From Eurosta solidaginis (taxonomy: Eukaryota > Arthropoda > Insecta > Diptera > Tephritidae), in assembly GCF_040869045.1 (NCBI RefSeq), contig NC_090319.1:225656490-225720489 (forward strand): a DNA stretch of 64,000 nucleotides. Direction: 5' to 3'. Below, in pieces: positions 42,056-54,133 of the stretch (its first letter is position 1; every line of letters begins with the position of its first letter). The notes beneath the pieces were generated by a model. The model was not told where the DNA came from. It saw only the letters and a list, made by a program, of their open reading frames with translations, and ran no database searches. Made by a program: the position numbers and the translations under genes.

Positions 42056-43745
42056 TTACTTACTCCTATCTTTAACTAGATCATTATTATGTACAGCTAT
42101 TTCCTTTTTGTTCTTTACAATTGTGCTATTTGGCCGATTTTGTCTAATTATTTTATAGGGTCCTTCAAATGGTACTTCTAATTTTCTTTTGTTACCTAGT
42201 TTCAGGAAAACATAATTATTCACTGTAAAGTTTGCTTTGTTTACTTTAGTTTGTTTTTCTTTAGCTCTTACTTTGCTTTCTTGCAAATTTTTAGCAGCAT
42301 TGTCATGTGCATATCTAAGCTTTAGCTTTAATTCCTTCAAATAATTATATTGTACACTTTTTCTTTGGTGTTTACTATTTCATTCGGCAATACACATAGT
42401 TTGCCAAATGCAAGCTGAAAGGCGGAATATTTTGTTTACGTACATATGTGGTGTCGAATTGTAAGAGTACATATAGTATGGAATGAGCTCGTCCCAATTA
42501 TCCATGCTTTTCAGTGTCATTAAATATTCATTTAATACTATGTGGTTTCGTTCAATTGAACCTAGTGTTTCATGATGAAATGGAATTAAATGCACTTTAT
42601 TTATTTTTAATTGTTTGCATATATTCTTTAGCAACTCATTTGTGAATTCTGTGCCTTTTTCAGTTTTTATTTTTCGCATACACCCATACTTCAGAATAAA
42701 CTGTTCGACAATTGCTTTTGCAACCGTTATTGCGTCTTTTGTTTCAAGGGGAATTGTGACAACAAACTTTGTAAGCAGCAATGTCAGCATATAGCGGACA
42801 TTTTTGGATGGTCGAAGCGGTCCGACCGTGTCAATCACAATTTCCTCAAAAGATGTTGTTGGCGTGAAAGTTACATTGTATTTTTCTTTTGTGTATCGTG
42901 TTACTTTTGCTTTTGCGCATTGCTTGCAGTTATTTACATGTTTTACTATCATTTGCCTCATGTTTTTCCACAGGTATTTTTGCTTAATTTTTGCCAGCAT
43001 TCTTCTTATGCCGCTGTGGCCAACATGAATTGAGTTGTGGTAGTCCCTTATTATTTGGTGCATTACTCTTTGTGACTCAGTTCTTTTTGGCGGTTCGTAT
43101 AGTATTATATCCAGGCATTTGTTTATGTCCCCATGTGTCTGTAGCTTATTCAACATGGTTCTGTCAAATATTTGACTATCCTTTGCAAGCGATAATTTCT
43201 TTAAGCCTTTATTTCTGGCTTTGTCTAATAGATTCCTAAAAATCGCTTCAATACTCGATACTGATTTGTCACTATATTCCATAATTAAGTCACCATTCAC
43301 TCTAATTTTAATATCGTTAGGCTTCGAGTTTTCATCATTCCTATGTCTGAACTCAAGACATTTTACGCCCCTTATATCAGAAATTGATGTGCATTCCCAA
43401 ATATGTAGGTGACCAGTCTGCAAATTTGTGTTCGGAGCTCCCATATTTTGTGACCTTTTTGCCCTGGTTACAATGTTTATTCTATGCTTTGGAATCATCT
43501 CTTTCAGCTTTTCTGTGTTAAACTGAATTCGTGAGAGTGCATCACCATTAGTGTTCATTTTGCCTTGTTTATATACAATGTCAAAATCGTAGTCCATCAA
43601 ATCGACTCGTATTCTCGTCATTTTGGATGAAGGCTTATTGTTTGTGAACAAGCTTACCAATGGCCTGTGATCTATATATGCGGTGAATTGTGTGCCATAC
43701 AGATAAGGCCTGAAATGATTTATACCTCTTTCTTTCAACCCACTT
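42056..43745 (-). pseudogene. Ty3/gypsy-4 RNase H end and integrase
   Basis: A 452-codon frame starts in the RNase H ('INHFRPYLYGTQFTAYIDHR'), passes a long linker, and has an integrase zinc domain ('HVGHSGIRRMLAKIKQKYLW', 'CKQCAKAK'). The core has 'EIVIDTVGPL' (first Asp), 'KIKTEKGTEF' where the second Asp is replaced by Glu, and 'FHHETLGSIERNH' (Glu). After a frameshift near 42370 the GPY-type C-terminus follows ('VFLKLGNKRKLEVPFEGPYK'). The long intact frame suggests fairly recent decay, but the D-to-E change should abolish or weaken strand transfer. Confidence 0.88.
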
Positions 43746-43754
43746 ATTGCTGGT

Positions 43755-45270
43755 TCAATCTTCTATCGACCAATCCAAAGATTCGAGTCGTCGGGGCTTC
43801 GATTTACAGAGAAGATCGGTTATTTCTTCAATGTCCGTTTCTATTTCTTTGTGGACGTTCCCTAGTGCCAGACCAGTCAGTCGGTTTTCAGACATGTTGA
43901 CTCTCAAATAAGTCTTCAAGCGCTTTAGTACAGAAAAAGAACGCTCTGCGGTCGCTGATGTCACGGGGATAGTGGCAAATATTTGCAACAGTGTCGTCAC
44001 GTTTTGAAAAAATTAAGAAGAGTGTGCTGATTTAATGATTTTCAGGGCATCAGTAGCTGTTTGAGCACTCTTGAATGGATCACTTTTGCAATGGTTATGC
44101 CACAATAAAATCTCATTTATCAGCACTGTCTCATTGTGTCTGGGGAAATCTTCTTTATAAACTTTATCAGCAAGTACAATTTCTTCAATCGTTACTCCTG
44201 CAGAGTATGCTGGAATCAGTTCCTCCAGAGGCAGTATCTTCAAAAATTCACCTTTGAACCTTGACGTCAATGAAGAAATCATGTAGTCCAGGAAAGGGTA
44301 GTAAATTGTAGCTCTGTAAGTACAATGTCAACGAATCATTCACCCCTATTAAAAACGTAAATATACGCATTTAATCAACAAGAACTCATACCGGAAAAAT
44401 TCGAGACGAGCCTTACTCTTAGTTGGAACATTGGAGTGGTGCTTTTGTCGGCCACAAATGCGGGGAATTTCGAGTTTGATTACCAATTCACAGGCTTTTT
44501 CCTCGGCTCTCTTGAACACCTCATAGAACGATATTTCGTCCTCACGCGTCTTGACAAAAATCATGATTATATGATCAATATGAGCACAGGCCGATTTCAG
44601 TTGCAATTCAGGTTGTTGAAGTGTTATACTGAGAGTCACAATCGGCGTATTCACATCGTTGAATGTTTGGAGAGCGATCAGAAATTCTGATTTCTCAATA
44701 GCACTGAGAAGTTGCGACGCTTTTGAAGACTTTTTTTAAGATCTTTATCAAACTTCAAGTTACCTAACACTTCAGCAATATGTGGGAGAAATTCACTAAC
44801 GGTTTCCACACTATCGTGTTTTTCGACCCATCGAGTGAAGCAAAGGGTTCTGAGGCGAGTTTTCTGTGATTCGGGTGATTTTTCTTTGATTTCATCCTCA
44901 AGTGCTTGCGTTCTTTTGTGTGATGATGTGAAAAAATGTATTACTACAGAAGCGGTTCCAAGCATATTTCGAATTTCGGGAACTTCACACGCCTTGCATA
45001 CACAAAGACTCAAGGAATGGTTGTAATGAACCAATCGCATCATGCCTCCGTTGGCTCGCTCATAGTGCACCATCTATGCAAAGAAGCAGGCCTCATTAAC
45101 GTTTGTCATTCCAGCCACAGACTTCTTCACTTAGATAATTGTCCGGCTTGCTTGGTACTGAATTATGGAACCTCAGGTCTGCTATGCAATAGCTCTCCGA
45201 GTGGGTATAGGGTTTAAGGAGCGGGTACTCTGTTTGCTACAGCCGGCTAGTCTACGGCGTAAATGGGGGG
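43755..45270 (-). pseudogene. hAT transposase remnant (ZMYM/THAP12-like type)
   Basis: Reverse-strand pieces in order: 'LVHYNHSLSLCVCKACEVPE', 'IRNMLGTASVVIHFF', 'RLRTLCFTRWVEKHDSVETV', a middle 'ELQLKSACAHIDHI' segment, 'EEKACELVIKLEIPRICGRQ', and the C-terminal dimerisation domain 'FATIPVTSATAERSFSVLKR' and 'LTGLALGNVH'. This domain order matches insect hAT transposases annotated as '52 kDa repressor of protein kinase inhibitor-like'. Frames change at least three times. It ends with a stop right next to the truncated gypsy-4, indicating that one disrupted the other. Whether N-terminal zinc-finger sequence ever lay right of 45270 cannot be seen. Confidence 0.88.
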
Positions 45271-45555
45271 GGGGGGATCTTGCTCCTACACTGCCTTTTA
45301 TCGCGGTTTCTCATAAAAACAAAATCAAACAGAGATTTACAAAAAAAAAGAATTCGAATTTTGATATGTCTCTTCTTTTTTTTTGCCTTGCGCAAAAGTA
45401 CAAATCTAAATAAAATAATACATCTTGAATATTAAATCTTGAATATTAAAACAACAGCGGCAGTGGTTTTAAATCTGCAGATATAGTGATTAAGAATTAT
45501 GTGCGAGCGCAAAGCGCTTGACTTTGTATTTAATAAAGTTATAAACTCTAAAAAA
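45271..45555. other. Spacer between hAT remnant and LINE
   Basis: No gene. It carries a long G run ('AATGGGGGGGGGGGATC') at about 45263-45279, possibly part of a degraded hAT end, and AT-rich sequence. Confidence 0.4.
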
Positions 45556-46541
45556 AATGAGTTAAATAGAAAAAGAAAAAATGACAACATGACCGAGAAC
45601 ATAATGTCAAAAATTACAAAAACAATTACTACGCTATACTAGACGATGCTCAAGAAGAGTATAATGAAGCATTAGAAAAATTTAAGCAACATGTACACAA
45701 ACTAAATGATGAGAGCGAACAAACACGTGCTAATAATGATCTAAACAACAACAATAACCCATCAACAAGCTCAGCAGCAGCCGAAGCTGTACCTGTTAAT
45801 GTAACTGAAAACAGTGAATCGACAGTAATTACAAATGTCAAAAACAAGAGTAATAACAAAAAGATTCCACCTATTAATACATTTGATGTAGAATCAAAAG
45901 AAATAATCGAACTTATAAAAAATGGTGTAAAGATAACACAATTTAAAATTAAAGAATACAACCAAAATAAATTAGCGATATACTTAACAAACCTTGACGA
46001 TTACAAAAGAGTCCGCGGCTACCTTGAAAAAGCCAACGTCAAATATTATTCATATACACCTGAATGCCTAAAAACAAAAACATATTTACTGAAAGGCCTC
46101 AACGGTCATACCAACTGTGAAGAAATTCTCAACGAGCTTTGCAGCTAACAAAATGACAAACTCAAAATTCTTAAAGTAAGCCCATTTACCAGTAAAAAAA
46201 CAATACAGCGAAATATACAGCTGCCAATATTCATGGTCCAAGTAACCGCTGAAAGCAATATTAATGAATTGAAAGCAATCAATTGTATTTTATACCATTG
46301 CATTAAATGGGAACATCTACGTAGACCTCAGATCCCACAGTGCAGAAATTGCCAAAACTTCTACCATAGCGCCGCCAACTGTAATATGCCACCGCGGTGT
46401 GTGAAATGTAGCGGAACACATAACAGCAAAGATTTCCCTCCCTCAGATGGAGAAAATACAGAAAAGGAAAACCTATACTGTGTACTATGCAAAAAATCAG
46501 GGCACCCCGCATCCTACAGGGGATGCAAACGATATAAGTAG
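45556..46541 (+). pseudogene. Jockey-clade LINE ORF1 (Gag-like)
   Basis: The frame encodes an acidic N-terminal region, 'IPPINTFDVESKEIIELIK', a PRE_C2HC-type domain ('YLTNLDDYKRVRGYLEKANV', 'KTKTYLLKGLNGHTNC'), an in-frame TAA at about 46146-46148, and after it three CCHC-like knuckles: 'CRNCQNFYHSAANC', 'CVKCSGTH' and 'CVLCKKSGHPASYRGC'. This arrangement is typical of Jockey-clade ORF1 proteins, which bind and package the LINE RNA. The internal stop and upstream frame damage near 45640 show it is inactive. Confidence 0.85.
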
Positions 46542-46849
46542 CTACAACAGAATTTAAGACTGAAAAAGCAAAATCTAGCTATAACCAAGACTAACAACAC
46601 TAACAACCCAAATAGATTCACTAACTCTAACTTAAGCTAAGCAAATGTAACTAGAGAAGCTCACCGAGCATTAAACACTCCCAACGATCAAAATATTCAA
46701 AATTCATTTCTAGTAGAATTAAAAAATACAATTTTATCTTTAAGCAATCAAATCACAAACCTTCAAAAATAATTAGAATTGCAGACGGCTAGAGTCAATG
46801 CAATATGTAGTTTAATGGACTCAGTATGAGCGTTGGACCCATGCAGGCT

Positions 46850-48490
46850 ATTACTAAACCCCAATTAAATATTATTTCCCTTAACGTCAACTCTCTCATA
46901 AGCTATGTAGGAGACTAGATCTAAGTGAATTTCTGAAAAACAAAAATATTATTACATATGACATATTATTACTTAATGAAACTAAATTAAACCCGAGCGT
47001 TAAAAGATTGGCTTCTCACAAATGAGTTAAAATTTAGATGCAATATGTATGCCTCTGTATCACCTTCATACATGAAAGCAAGCTCTTTTTTGGATGTCTG
47101 CATTGCTGACCACAGATTAAATATACTAAGATCCAACGACACCGTCAACTGTTTGAAATGCCTTCACTATGACAGCGATCACAATGCCATAGAAATTATA
47201 GCTCGCGGAGACGATAACTTTTTTACACTACTGGCCAACACGGAAGAGGAAACATTGGACTACAAAAAAACCAATTGGAAAAAATTCAAAAACACCTTGA
47301 CTTTAGAACTCCAGAACGTTATCCGAACACCAGAGAATAGAAACCTAAATAATATTGAGATCGACCACCACTTGGATAAGCTAAACAATATTATTGTAAC
47401 TGCCATAGAAAAGAGAGTCCCGAAAACAAAAACTAACAGCATCACTCATAAGCTAACCAAAATACCAGTGTTAAAAACATTACTTCTAGAAAAAAGTAAA
47501 ACTCTTACCAATATAAAAAAATATAACCGGCTACAACTACAGTGCTCTTTCAGCAACATACAACAAGAAAAGACAAAGCTAAAACTAATCAAGAAAATAA
47601 TCCAGGAAAATATCAAAATACATATAAACAATCAATTAGAACATAAGCTCTCTCACATTAATACTAGCGATCCATAAAATATCCACTGTTAAAAAATCGT
47701 TTCTCAAAAATCAAGATGAGACCATCAGTCGCCTTTCTATCCCCTTTGCTTCATCCGAACTGAGGCAAGAAGCGGGACTAGATAACTCTTTAATTGAAAA
47801 GAAAAGCTACATTATTAAAAACAACAAAGACGTAGTAGATGTGATTGGCGTCCACTTCGAAGCAGTCCACTCTTCAAAATAGAATGTGCGTACTAATCTA
47901 GTTCACTCACAAGTTGATGCATGCTTCAATGAGTTTTTAAGAACAAAAACTTTATTTGATAGCATCGAATCGCAGAAAACAACATTTAGCAATGAAAAAA
48001 GAGCAAATGATCTTAACGAAGAACAGACTAAAAGTTTCTTCATTCTTTCTAACGACCTCGCAGGGGTATTCGCAAATTTAAAAGGTAAATTGTCATCAAG
48101 CTTAGATCAAATACTAAATATCATTCTTAAAAATCTTCCCTCAGAGATAATTTTAGAATATTGTACTCTATTTAACAACATATTGAACAATGCATATTTC
48201 CGACCTTGTTGGAAAAGGGCTAAAATGATTGTTATACCAAAAAAAGACAAGGAAAAAAATAATATAAATAATAATAAAAACCTTAGGCCAATCAGCTTGC
48301 TTCCAAATTAGCAAAGTCTTCGAAGTGGTAATAAATATAAACATCAATAGAATACTCGAAAATAACAACGTGGTCAGCGCAAAACAATTTGGCTTTAAAT
48401 ATGGACATTCGGCTATTCATGCGATCAACCTACTAGTCTCGGAAATAAACTGGAACTGGAACAAAAAAAAATGTCACATGAGCTTGCTTC
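46850..48490 (+). pseudogene. Jockey-clade LINE ORF2, part 1 (endonuclease and RT start)
   Basis: An apurinic-type endonuclease N-terminus is recognisable near 46860-47000 ('LNIISLNVNSLIS', 'LLNETKLN') with stops; the middle is deleted, and the C-terminal part reads 'SSFLDVCIADHRLNI' and 'YDSDHNAIEI' (catalytic SDH). A long linker follows (47250-47680), then the RT start: 'LKGKLSSSLDQI', 'WKRAKMIVIPKKDK', 'NLRPISLLPN', and after a frameshift 'KQFGFKYGHSAIHAI'. It is interrupted at 48490/48496 by the BEL/Pao element, exactly before RT motif A, and resumes at 57039. Confidence 0.85.
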
Positions 48491-48495
48491 CTTGA

Positions 48496-48841
48496 TGGAT
48501 AAGGTTCAGGGTATATGGGTAGGGAACTTCAATAATCTTCCTTCCAAATAAAAACCACGGCACTTCCTTCACCAAATATAATACAACTTTATTTTAAAGA
48601 AATTCACTGAACTTTCACAAGCACTAAATATTCTGCGAATAGTGGCGGATCGATCGACGGTAATTAGCGAACTTAAGTATCTTAAAAATAGTTAATATTT
48701 CATTAGGTAAGTATTTTTAGCAAAAGGTAAGTATCTTAAAAATAGTTAATATTTCAATACTTCATGTTACAAAAAAATTTTGTGAAATCATTGTATACTA
48801 CAATTTATAGGTCAATTAAATTTGGGCTCATGTCTTCAACA
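48496..48841 (-). repeat. BEL/Pao 3' LTR
   Basis: 346 bp. Both ends are almost identical to the other LTR, including an internal 28-bp direct repeat ('AAGTATCTTAAAAATAGTTA' twice). The middle (about 48557-48634) is different and shorter than its counterpart at 56702-56819. Confidence 0.9.
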
Positions 48842-49288
48842 TGGCGGCCGGCCTGCTCCGATGAGGGAAGCAGCAACTTCTGAATCTCCTCCAAAGTGTT
48901 AACCGCTGCTGAAAACAAGTTCCTCAAGCGCTTCTGAGTGGGATTATTGTCTGCCCGTTTCTTCTTTGGTTTTAAAATTACAGTCCTTTTTGTTGTCTTC
49001 GTTTTCGGGGCTGGAGTCTGGGGTTTATTGTTGAATCGTTTCCGGCGTTCTTCCTTTGGCCGCTCACGGTGAAGCAGCGTGTGGTGAGCGAGGCCACATC
49101 GGCGGCAGCTATTAGGGGAGCTGCATGCGCCCGTAACATGGGATGTTGCCAAACAATTTATGCAATATTTGTGAGCCCGAACCGACTCATAGCGTTCGTC
49201 CGGGGTCATAGCCATAAGCGCATGGCAGTAGCGCAATGAATAACGTTGGCAACACAGCCGGCAGGTGCTGAAGTTTCCATAACGTGGC
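48805..49288 (-). CDS. BEL/Pao accessory 3' ORF, zinc-knuckle protein, probably spliced
   Basis: Open frame in the env position, between integrase and 3' LTR; its last 12 codons lie in the LTR. It encodes a Cys/His-rich domain ('TCRLCCQRYSLRYCH', 'HKYCINCLATSHVTGAC', 'SCRRCGLAHHTLLH') with the same layout as this element's own Gag knuckles, a basic tail ('KTKTTKRTVILKPKKKRA') and a C-terminal helix. There is no ATG at the start. Instead a pyrimidine tract and CAG end at 49289, a good splice acceptor, and the exon from 49288 begins in the phase supplied by the mini-exon at 55786-55793. Function unknown; nucleic-acid binding is the natural guess. There is no signal peptide or membrane segment, so it is not an env. 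Confidence 0.6.
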
Positions 49289-49565
49289 CTGAAAAGAGAA
49301 GTCAAAATAAAGGGGGTTAAGTGAGTATGGGTGTAGAGAGTGGGCTGTGATATGAATCCCTAGAGTTGCCACGGTTTGGAGAGATATATAGGACGAGGGT
49401 GAGGAATTTATTCTGCTATGGAAATTACTCACACTTTTGCTATGGGGAGTTTTTATATTCCGTTCTTGACTCCGCACATCTACTACTCGAACGTTTTCGT
49501 CCGAGCCAGGGTGGAGTCGAATGATGCGTCCAAGTCGCCAATCATTCGGGGGAAAAGGTCATCTT

Positions 49566-50700
49566 TCACGATTTCCTTGATGTTTGTCTGCTGAGTTTTC
49601 CATTTAGTACGCTTATGAGATTTTCGCTTTTCCAGCGCGTACTAAACTGATGGTTTAGAACTTGTAGTTTTTGCCATTTATTGATGAGCGAAAGGTTCTC
49701 GGAGTTGGGTTTGGGTAACGTGAGTAGTGGAGCACCACGGAGGAAATGTCCGGGAGTTAGAGCGAGTAAATCATTTTGATCTTGCGGCATCGGAGCTAGC
49801 GGTCTAGAGTTGAGAACCGCTTCGATTTGAGTAAGTAGGGTAGCAAATTCTTCAAATGTGAATTTTGACTGCCTGCAACTTTAAGGAAATGGGTTTTAAA
49901 GCTTCTAACTGCCGCTTCCCATAATCCACCCATGGGAGGAGCATGTGGTTGGATTAATTGCCAGGACAGTCCATGAGTAGCATATTGAGCTATGTCAGTT
50001 GCGGCTTCCTTGAGAAAAGAAGAATGGCACGACTTGCTTCAATAAAGGTTTTGCCATTGTCTGACATTATTTTGTGTGGGAGTCCACGACGACTAACAAA
50101 ACGAGCAAATGCTGCTTTTAAAGCAGCGGTTGTCAGATCTGAGCAGACTTAAAGATGGACTGCTTTTGTTGAGAAACATACGAATACACAAGCGTATGCC
50201 TTTAAGTAAGATGCCCTCCATAAGATTGATGTTTTAACGAGAAAAGGTCCGGCAAAATCGATACCGGTCGTGTGAAATGGGAGAGAGTATGTGGACCTTT
50301 CCGGAGGGAGTGCGGCCATTATTTTGGATTTATCCTGTTTTTTTGTAGATCGTTCATATCTTACAATGGCATATGTATTTCTTCACCTTTTCTTTGAGTC
50401 GAGGGATGTAGTATTCCTGTTGTATCATGCGGATCATCAGTTGTTTTTCGGCATGAAACAAGGAGAGTGAATAAATTCTAAGAGTAAATAGCAAAACCGA
50501 TAGTATTCGGGAATTATAATAGGATAACGCTCGTTGTAACTAAGATTGGCTTTTGCGAGCCGACCATTTACCCGCATTATGCCTGATTCGTCGAGCATAG
50601 GGTTTAGAGTTAACAATGAACTCTTTTTGTGGAGTGGTTTGTTGGACTGTAGATCTGCAATTTCGGCAGAGAAGTATTTATGTTGCGTCAACAGGATCAA
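49566..50700 (-). pseudogene. BEL/Pao integrase, frameshifted
   Basis: From 50700 a new frame holds the start of the zinc-binding region ('LDESGIMRVNGRLAKANLSY'). Further frames contain 'GIDFAGPFLVKTS' (first Asp), 'HKIMSDNGKTF' (second Asp), and the C-terminal domain typical of BEL integrases ('LALTPGHFLRGAPLLTLPKP', 'INKWQKLQVLNHQF'). At least three frame changes and stops occur, so no functional integrase is made. Confidence 0.85.
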
Positions 50701-53700
50701 ACGAACTTTCGCTTGATGAACTTCCTCTTGGGTTAGCGTTCGTTTTCAAAGTATCAAGACCTTGTGCTCTGTGTATAAATCGGTACATATAAGCAACGAC
50801 TCGTAGAGCTCTTGAGTAGGAAGAAAAGCGTTCGAGTAGATCAGGCACATCTACAGCATGAAATGCATGGGTGCGCTTTTGTTCCGGTGGAGTAGGGGTT
50901 TGTGTCACTGGTTTCGGCCAGGACGTTGGGGATTTGGCCAACCACTCTGGCCCCTTCCACCAAAGGGAGCATTCGGCTAGATCCTTGGGTGTACATCCAC
51001 GGGTACCAATATCTGCTGGATTATCTCCACTGGGTACGTGTTTCCAAGGGGCGTTACTCACGTTTTCCAGAATTTGTGAGGTTCTATTCGCCACGTAGGT
51101 CTTCCAGGTGTGTGGGGGTTTTTCCAGCCATGCTAGTACGATAGCGGAGTGCGACCAGAGAAACAGGTCATGTGGAGTCAGAGTTAGGTGTGAGCGAATT
51201 TGTTTTATTAATTTTGTGAGTAGTACTGCTCCACAGAGTTCTAGACGAGGGAGGCTCACGGTTTTCACGGGAGCCACTTTGCTCTTTGCCACGAGTAGGT
51301 GAGTAGAAAACGTGTCCTTGCTATTCTGTACTCGCAGGTACACACAAGCGCAGAATGCTTTTTCAGATGCATCTGAGAATCCATGCATCTGAAAGGGTTT
51401 ATTGGGTGAAAATTGAACCCATCGAGGTATTTTAATTTCATTTATCGCGGAGAGATTTTCGCGAAATATGTTCCATTTGTGGAAAGCGCTGGGTTTGACT
51501 TGTTCATCCCAGTCAGTTCCTTCTAACCAGAGTTGCTGGAGGACAGTCTTGGCTAGTATCATTATTGGCGATAGCCATCCTGCCGGGTCAAACAATTTCG
51601 CAACCGCCGATAAAATTTGCCTCTTTGTGTTCGAGTTTTCTGCGGGTATAGGGTCGTAAGAGTATGAGAAAGAGTCGTTTATAGCATTCCATTTTATGCC
51701 GAGGGTCCTTGTTGAGCTGGCATCGTGAAATTTGAGGAAATCTGCATCTAGGAGATCAGATTCTGGGATGGATTCCAATAATTTTGGGTGATTTGCCGTT
51801 ATTTTCTTGAGTGGAAAACCGGCTGATTTCAACGCTTCGATAACCTGGTGTAGAGAGTCGTGAGCGGACTGTATACTATGTTCGCCCGAAAGTATATCGT
51901 CTACGTAGGTTTCGTGTAGCAATATATCATAGGCGAGTGGGTGGGTGGGCTTTGTGTCTTCTGCGAGTTGGTGCAGAGTCCGTATCGCGAGATATGGGGC
52001 ACAGTTGACACCGAACGTCACTGTCTTTAATTTGAAGTCCTCCATCGGTAGCTGTGGAGATCTTCGGAAGAGAATTCTTTGAAAATTCTGATCTTCTTTA
52101 TGAACGAGTATTTGGCGGTACATCTTTTCGATGTCGCCGTTAAATACGTACTTAAAAAATCTCCATTTGAGTAGGACGAGCATTAAGTCGTTTTGGAGTA
52201 TGGGGCCTGTGTGCAACACATCGTTTAACGAGTTGCCAGAGTGGGTAGTTCTAGACGCGTTGAAAACAACGCGTACCTTTGTTGTTTTGCTGTCGGGTTT
52301 TAAGACAGCGTGGTGGGGGAGGTAGAACGACGAGTACTTTCCGTTCTCGATGACTTCGCGTGATGAAGTTGCCTCCATGTGGCCCATGGTGAGGTATTCC
52401 TCCAAAACTTCTGAGTATTTTTCTCTTAATTCTGGTCTTTTCTCCAAGGATCGCTCGACGCTGATGCATTGCTGCTGTGCTGCAATTCTCGAGTGTCCAA
52501 GGGCCAGGGTACTGGGGAATTCCTTTTTAAATGGAAGTTTTACCACATATCGGTCATCTTCCTGGCGGTGAGTGGTTTCTCGGTAGAGTTCCTCGCAAAA
52601 TTGGTCTTCTTCCGAAAGGGCTTGGGTGTCAGGTATTTCTTCCTGTTGCCAGAACTTCTGCAATAATGTGCTAAGGGTGTCGTCTGGGTTTTCAATAACT
52701 TGGGTTGAGCATGCGTTCACTTGATCTTTAATAGGCCCGCTGAGTATCCACCCAAATATTGTATTTTGGGCTAACAAGGAACCACTTACGTTGGCTTGTA
52801 GCCCCTGGAGTATTATTTGGGGTGTGAGATCGCTACCTATAACCATGTCGATTCTCGAAGGGGTAAAACAGTTAGGGTCCGCGAGTGGCCATGTGGCAAT
52901 TTCTTGCAAATCTATTTTTGACACTTTAATGCTGGGTAAGAAATGGGTCAGTTTAGGCAATAATATCGCTTGGGTGTTTATTTTTGTTTTGAGATCCGAC
53001 GAGCAGAGTGTTATCTCGCAGATCTGGTTGGAGTTTTGAACTACCGATCCGCCCATTCCCGAGATATTATAATGGGTTTTCTTGGTTGGTAGTTTCAAGA
53101 GCTTCTGGATTCGAGACGCTACAAATGTCTTTTCCGAACCCTGATCTATTAGTGCACGGATCTTGAGGTGTTCGCCATTTGCTTTCACCGTGACTAAAGC
53201 TGTGGGTAAAAGAGTAGTTTCGCTACTACTCGCGAAGTGAGTTGAGGTTGAGTTTTTCTTAAAAGGGTTTTGAGTGGCTTGGGTTTGGCTGGCCTCTTTT
53301 GAGGTTGACGCCCTGTTCGGGTCTTCAGCTGGAGGTGGCAGACCTTGAGGGGTTGTGTGCGTCCTGTTCCTTTGCTGCCTGGGTCTGCTGTCTGGCTGGG
53401 ATTTTCCTTGGAAGTGGAGTAGCGAGTGATGTCGTTTTTGGCAATACACGCATGTGAAATTGATACCACAATCTCTTTTCAAGTGAGAGCAAGCTAAACA
53501 ATTTGTGCAATAATTGTTTTCTTTTACGAATTTGCTTCGCTTTTGGGTTGAGAGATCTCTGAATTTTATACAGCTCATAAATGAGTGATTCAGATTGCAG
53601 AGTTTGCATGAGGGTTGCCTCTTTGAGTCCACATGGAATGTTTGCGTCTTATTCCTAAAGTTCGATGAGGTTTGGGGTGTTGAGGATCTGTGGGTGAAGC

Positions 53701-54133
53701 TAGAGTTGGGGTTACGGGTTTTGCTCGGCCTATACGTACCAAGTCTTTCTACTACTTCGTACCTTGTCGTGAGAAATTTGTCCATCTCCGACCAAAGTGG
53801 AAGTTCTTTCCTGGAGTCGAGTGATTGTTCCCACAGTGCCAGGGTTTCATCAGGTAGTTTTGATGAGCATAAGAATACGAGAATGGGGTCCCAGTTATCA
53901 GTTGAGACATCGCTCGCATTTAGGGTCGAGATACAGTTATTTATGGTGGTTTGAATTTCTTGAATTCTTTCACCATTTTCAGAATAAACTGTGGGCATAT
54001 TAAATATGGTTTTTAATTGATTGTCTACGAGAATTCTACGATTGTCGTAGCGGGACTTGAGTGCTCCCCAGGCCAAGTCAAAGTTTTGGTCGTTAAGGGG
54101 GTATTTTTTTAATAATAAGGGCTGCTTTTCCAC
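50678..54133 (-). CDS. BEL/Pao Gag C-terminus, protease, RT, RNase H (long ORF)
   Basis: 1,151 codons. Residues about 1-130 finish the capsid-type domain ('[20 protein letters not shown]'); about 175-240 are Gag knuckles ('[13 protein letters not shown]', '[15 protein letters not shown]', '[13 protein letters not shown]'). The protease follows with '[13 protein letters not shown]' (about 330) and 'IDMVIGSDL'. RT has 'KVRVVFNAS' (about 620), '[12 protein letters not shown]' (motif A) and 'YVDDILSG' (about 743). RNase H has '[15 protein letters not shown]' and '[10 protein letters not shown]'; the next Asp reads His in '[12 protein letters not shown]'; 'NPADIGTRG' closes it. The ORF begins within Gag because of a frameshift against 54093-54710. 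Confidence 0.93.
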   Translation of the reverse strand: MEKQPLLLKKYPLNDQNFDLAWGALKSRYDNRRILVDNQLKTIFNMPTVYSENGERIQEIQTTINNCISTLNASDVSTDNWDPILVFLCSSKLPDETLALWEQSLDSRKELPLWSEMDKFLTTRYEVVERLGTYRPSKTRNPNSSFTHRSSTPQTSSNFRNKTQTFHVDSKRQPSCKLCNLNHSFMSCIKFRDLSTQKRSKFVKENNYCTNCLACSHLKRDCGINFTCVYCQKRHHSLLHFQGKSQPDSRPRQQRNRTHTTPQGLPPPAEDPNRASTSKEASQTQATQNPFKKNSTSTHFASSSETTLLPTALVTVKANGEHLKIRALIDQGSEKTFVASRIQKLLKLPTKKTHYNISGMGGSVVQNSNQICEITLCSSDLKTKINTQAILLPKLTHFLPSIKVSKIDLQEIATWPLADPNCFTPSRIDMVIGSDLTPQIILQGLQANVSGSLLAQNTIFGWILSGPIKDQVNACSTQVIENPDDTLSTLLQKFWQQEEIPDTQALSEEDQFCEELYRETTHRQEDDRYVVKLPFKKEFPSTLALGHSRIAAQQQCISVERSLEKRPELREKYSEVLEEYLTMGHMEATSSREVIENGKYSSFYLPHHAVLKPDSKTTKVRVVFNASRTTHSGNSLNDVLHTGPILQNDLMLVLLKWRFFKYVFNGDIEKMYRQILVHKEDQNFQRILFRRSPQLPMEDFKLKTVTFGVNCAPYLAIRTLHQLAEDTKPTHPLAYDILLHETYVDDILSGEHSIQSAHDSLHQVIEALKSAGFPLKKITANHPKLLESIPESDLLDADFLKFHDASSTRTLGIKWNAINDSFSYSYDPIPAENSNTKRQILSAVAKLFDPAGWLSPIMILAKTVLQQLWLEGTDWDEQVKPSAFHKWNIFRENLSAINEIKIPRWVQFSPNKPFQMHGFSDASEKAFCACVYLRVQNSKDTFSTHLLVAKSKVAPVKTVSLPRLELCGAVLLTKLIKQIRSHLTLTPHDLFLWSHSAIVLAWLEKPPHTWKTYVANRTSQILENVSNAPWKHVPSGDNPADIGTRGCTPKDLAECSLWWKGPEWLAKSPTSWPKPVTQTPTPPEQKRTHAFHAVDVPDLLERFSSYSRALRVVAYMYRFIHRAQGLDTLKTNANPRGSSSSESSFDPVDAT

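Noticed and set aside
45556..48490. Telomeric (HeT-A/TART/TAHRE) LINE
   Set aside because: ORF1 knuckles and RT are Jockey-like, but there is no head-to-tail telomeric array and the element is embedded among unrelated transposons.
48805..49305. Env glycoprotein
   Set aside because: Right position, wrong protein: knuckles and a basic tail, no signal peptide, cleavage site or membrane segment.
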